Origin: Bog-473 sp963770645
Lineage (GTDB): Bacteria; Actinomycetota; Acidimicrobiia; Acidimicrobiales; RAAP-2
Direction: 5' to 3'
DNA: 64,000 nt
Assembly: GCA_963770645.1 (NCBI GenBank)
Contig: CAVYQL010000004.1
Coordinates: 992,001-1,056,000 of the forward strand
Part shown: piece by piece, positions 61,344 to 64,000 of the stretch
How the letters are laid out: every line of letters starts with the position of its first letter
Position numbering within the stretch: the stretch's first letter is position 1
The notes under the pieces: model-generated
The model's input: only the letters and a program-made list of their open reading frames with translations
Database searches by the model: none
Told to the model about the DNA's origin: nothing
Program-made: the position numbers and the translations under genes

Positions 61344-61681
61344 AGAGAGTGGGACTGCGTCGAAGGCTGGTTCTGGCGCGCCGCCTTCGGCGGCTTGTCC
61401 CCTGAACAAGGCCTTGCATCGTTCCGCACCACCATTCGTCAGCCCACCCATCGACCACCATCGGCCCCATGGGACGCAGCGGGACCGAGCGGGACGCAGC
61501 GAGCATCAACGGACACCGGTGCGCACCAGCGGACGACGCTGACCACCAGCGGACAGCAGGCGACGAGAACGGACAGCGATCGACGACGTCGTGACGGTCG
61601 CAGATAAAAGTTGCCCGAAAGCCCAGCTCAGAAGGCAGTTGTTCGTGTTTTTCTGTACTTAAATCAAGCCGCCATGCCGTC

Positions 61682-61702
61682 GGCGGCGGCTCCGCCGCCG
61701 CC
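61682..61702. terminator. GC-rich hairpin
   Basis: GGCGGCGGC, three-base loop TCC, GCCGCCGCC: perfect 9-bp stem. The DNA just upstream is AT-rich for this window (TGTTTTTCTGTACTTAAATC). No T-run follows, so terminator function is unproven. Confidence 0.4.
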
Positions 61703-62656
61703 TCGGCCGGCAGGTGATGACGAGGTTCGTCGACGACGTCGCGGCAGTCGTCGTGGCGGGCGTGCCTAAGTCGTGGCGGGCGATCTGTGAGCAGTTCCTC
61801 TACCAGATCAAGGGAGCACCACTCCCACCCGCGCAGCCCTTCCTCGAGCCTGCCCGACCTTCACCCGTGCTCCCCGTTGTCACCGCGACCTTCCCGTCCT
61901 CTCGGGCTCCATCAAATGCCCCGTCACTTTGCTCCACACGTGTGGCATTAGAGGCGGAACCGCGCATTATTGCGGCAGATGCAACAGGGGAGACCCGATC
62001 CGAATCGGACCGTCGATCGCGACGCAGAGGTCCGACGAAGGAGCCCCTGGTCGGAGAGGGCCATGTATTTTGCGGGTGCTGTGTTACAGGGAACGCACCC
62101 GCCTTCTGGCTCAGCGAGAGCGGCGCCCAGGCGGGCATCGAGCCCGCCATGAACGCCGACTGACGTCACCTTCTTCTTTCCGCCGGACCTGTACACAACG
62201 TCCACACCCGTGCACCAAAGGGTGCTAATGCCGCATATTCGATCGGATGCGTATTCGTTGGCGAGTCCCGTTGTGCCGTGTGACCAGGCGCTGCGTCGGC
62301 GAGGTGACGTCGAGGGTGAGACGTTGGTTTCGCCGAGACAAAGCTCGCTGACGTGACATCCCATGTTCAGGTCGGGCCGAATGTGAGCAGAAGGCACGGA
62401 AAGGGGCCGGCCGAATCGTACTCGTTTGATCCGACCCAGCCCAGTCCCTTTGCAATTTCCCTGCCCGTCCGCCGGGCTGGGTGCCCGGCACCCGTCGCCA
62501 CAACCAGCACATCAACTGGCAGGAGCCGGAAATCTAATCGGCGCTGACGTTCACGCCGATAAATCGGATCATGTGGGCACGGTCGAACCATGACGCTGGC
62601 GAGTCGCCAACCGAGCTCGTTGGGCATCTGTTGATCGATCCATTCGAGGCCCGCGA

Positions 62657-64000
62657 GTGAGCACGCTGTCGCTGCAAACTTGGGTGCGACCGCCGGCAGT
62701 CTCCGATGACCTCGAACCCCAAGATCATCGCCGGGTGCTCAGTCAGAGAACGGTCGAGCTTCTCGGACTCACGCTCGCCGTGGCGATTGTGGTCGCGGCC
62801 ACATTGGCCCGAAGGCTGACGACCGATGTCTTTTGGTCCCTTACGGCCGGGCTATGGATTCTGAATCATCATGCCGTATTCGGTACAGATGCGTTCACCT
62901 ATACCGAACCCCATCGTCGCTGGATCGCTGACGAGTGGGGCTCCGAAGTGGTGCTTGCCTCGATGTACAAAGTGTTCGGGGCGGCCGCCTACAACTACTA
63001 CGCAATTGTGACCGGGACGCTTTCGCTGCTTTGCACAATGGCCTATACCCGTGCACTCGGGGCCCGAGGTGGACGCCTCGCCGCCATGATGGTTCTCCTT
63101 GCCATCGGACTCGCGCCAGTCATCACGCAGGACCGTGGCGAATCCTTTTCACTGATCTGGCTGCCCCTCGAACTGTTGGTTCTGACCAAGGCGCGGGGGA
63201 ACCCTCGCTGGTTGCTCGTGATCCCGCCCCTGATCTTGTGCTGGGTCAACACCCACGGTTCCATCCTCTTGGGCCTGCTCATTTTCGGGACCGAGTTTGC
63301 CTGGTCCTGCATTCCCCCGCGGTGGGTGTCGAACATCGGCGGCATCGGACGTTCGCCTTATCCTCGCTATCTGGCTCTGGTGGGAGCAGCGGGAATCGTC
63401 ACCTCGTGCCTGTCACCCTACGGACCGGGTTTGCTGCTCTACGACCTTCGGGTCTCGATGAACACTCAGATCGGTCAGGTCATTTCGGAATGGATGTCGC
63501 CGGACTTTCACTCGCTTGAAGTCCTGGCCTTTTACTGCATCCCCCTCGTCATCATGGCTTCGACCGCGTGGAACCGACGATTCATGGTCCTGGAGGCGAC
63601 GATGGCCGTGATCCTGTTCGTGGCGGCCCTCCATTCTGAGCGCTTCATCGTGTATGTCTTCATCGTGTCTTGTGGCCTAGCATCGTGTCTGCCAAGACGA
63701 GCACCATGGAGTGCCAGCGCCAGACGCCTTGTCGGTGCGCTCGGAATCGGCCTGGCGATCGCCGTTCTCACGGTCCCGTCGGTGCCTGCAGGCTCGGTGA
63801 CGACTGACACACCTGTGCAGGCCTTCAACTTCTTGAGTTCGCACCCGGGACGGATATTCACCGAGTACTCCTGGGGTGACTACTCGATCATGAGAGATCG
63901 AGCCACCTTTATGGATGGCCGCACGGACTACTTCACCGGTGCCATCTTCACTGATTACTTTTCGGCGAGCGACCTCACAGTTGACCCTGATCCTCTCCTC
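62657..64000 (+). CDS. Polytopic membrane protein, GT-C glycosyltransferase-like (partial)
   Basis: The frame opens at GTG 62657, after GAGG at 8 bp, and runs open to the window end (448 residues seen). After a short cytoplasmic N-terminus come a helix (LLGLTLAVAIVVAATLARRL) and WSLTAGLWILNHHAVFGTDA, then FTYTEPHRRWIADEWGSEVV. This D-x-F-T-Y...W-x-x-x-E-W pattern is the extracellular loop found in GT-C membrane glycosyltransferase-like proteins. About nine more helices follow. LSSHPGRIFTEYSWGDYSIM near the end is a soluble-domain start. These enzymes use polyprenyl-phosphate sugars; the substrate is unknown. Confidence 0.7.
   Translation, partial: MSTLSLQTWVRPPAVSDDLEPQDHRRVLSQRTVELLGLTLAVAIVVAATLARRLTTDVFWSLTAGLWILNHHAVFGTDAFTYTEPHRRWIADEWGSEVVLASMYKVFGAAAYNYYAIVTGTLSLLCTMAYTRALGARGGRLAAMMVLLAIGLAPVITQDRGESFSLIWLPLELLVLTKARGNPRWLLVIPPLILCWVNTHGSILLGLLIFGTEFAWSCIPPRWVSNIGGIGRSPYPRYLALVGAAGIVTSCLSPYGPGLLLYDLRVSMNTQIGQVISEWMSPDFHSLEVLAFYCIPLVIMASTAWNRRFMVLEATMAVILFVAALHSERFIVYVFIVSCGLASCLPRRAPWSASARRLVGALGIGLAIAVLTVPSVPAGSVTTDTPVQAFNFLSSHPGRIFTEYSWGDYSIMRDRATFMDGRTDYFTGAIFTDYFSASDLTVDPDPLL

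Larger units (their letters stand above)
61123..62656. other. Gene-poor 1.5-kb stretch after the RHS gene
   Basis: No convincing full gene is seen. A frame at 61242-61343 could encode a 33-residue membrane peptide. From 61471 to 61590 there is a degenerate repeat of about 10 bp (variants of CAGCGGGACC/GGACGCAGCG). A GC hairpin lies at 61682-61702. Frames at 61714-62163 are long but have Arg/Ser/Pro-rich content typical of non-coding GC-rich DNA. Confidence 0.5.

Noticed and set aside
61714..62163. 149-codon plus-strand frame after the RHS gene
   Set aside because: Composition drifts from Val/Ala to Ser/Arg/Pro, with no recognisable domain and no ribosome site; another frame on the opposite strand is equally open.

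Overview
The window is GC-rich chromosomal DNA of a flagellated actinobacterium. Several features point to class Acidimicrobiia or a close relative. There are secreted proteins built from GYWLVASDGG-type propeller repeats, an LAFTG (class E-type) sorting signal, many GTG starts, and a compact flagellar operon with FliW-CsrA at its end. The taxonomic call is inference; no marker gene is present.

Region 1 (1-13.0 kb, all + strand) is one flagellar gene block: motA (3' end), motB, fliM, fliN, fliO (frameshifted), fliP, fliQ, fliR, flhB, flhA, an flhF-like gene (frameshifted), a small membrane protein gene, flgN-like, flgK, flgL, fliW and csrA. Many genes overlap by 4 bp. Together they supply the stator, the C-ring, the export gate, the hook-filament junction with its chaperone, and the FliW/CsrA switch for flagellin translation.

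Region 2 (13-30 kb) holds metabolic and housekeeping genes: an HhH membrane protein, a cNMP-binding/thioredoxin-reductase-like fusion, a Tat-exported berberine-bridge oxidoreductase, VOC and GNAT proteins, a TMEM175-type channel, a flavin monooxygenase and a GH36 alpha-galactosidase. Two paralogous solute-binding proteins flank a nitrilase and a DUF6933-like protein. A broken hydroxyisobutyrate-dehydrogenase-like pseudogene lies near 16.2 kb.

Region 3 (30-35.5 kb) has a sortase-anchored Ig-repeat protein with three apparently identical 372-bp repeats, a repeat-rich non-coding stretch, a TetR/peroxiredoxin pair sharing two palindromic operators, and a CaCA exchanger.

Region 4 (35.5-52.8 kb) is accessory DNA. 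It holds tRNA-3'-end-like and other dispersed repeats, a degenerate group II intron, a complete IS3-family element with a 3-bp target duplication, a CIRCE-controlled Hsp20 and a propeller protein. Its most interesting part is a cassette at 47.1-51.0 kb. On one strand are a ubiquitin-like protein, an E2-like protein and a JAB-E1 fusion, translationally coupled. Divergent from them are an XRE-ImmA/IrrE regulator-peptidase and a PIN-like protein. Related att-like repeats bracket the cassette at about 46.95 and 51.43 kb.

Region 5 (52.8-64 kb) is an 8.3-kb RHS/YD-repeat surface protein gene. A 16-unit, 120-bp propeller-type array sits before its RHS core. The gene is open for 3.6 kb, then shifts frame many times. 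A 1.5-kb gene-poor stretch follows, then the start of a polytopic GT-C-like membrane protein that runs off the window.
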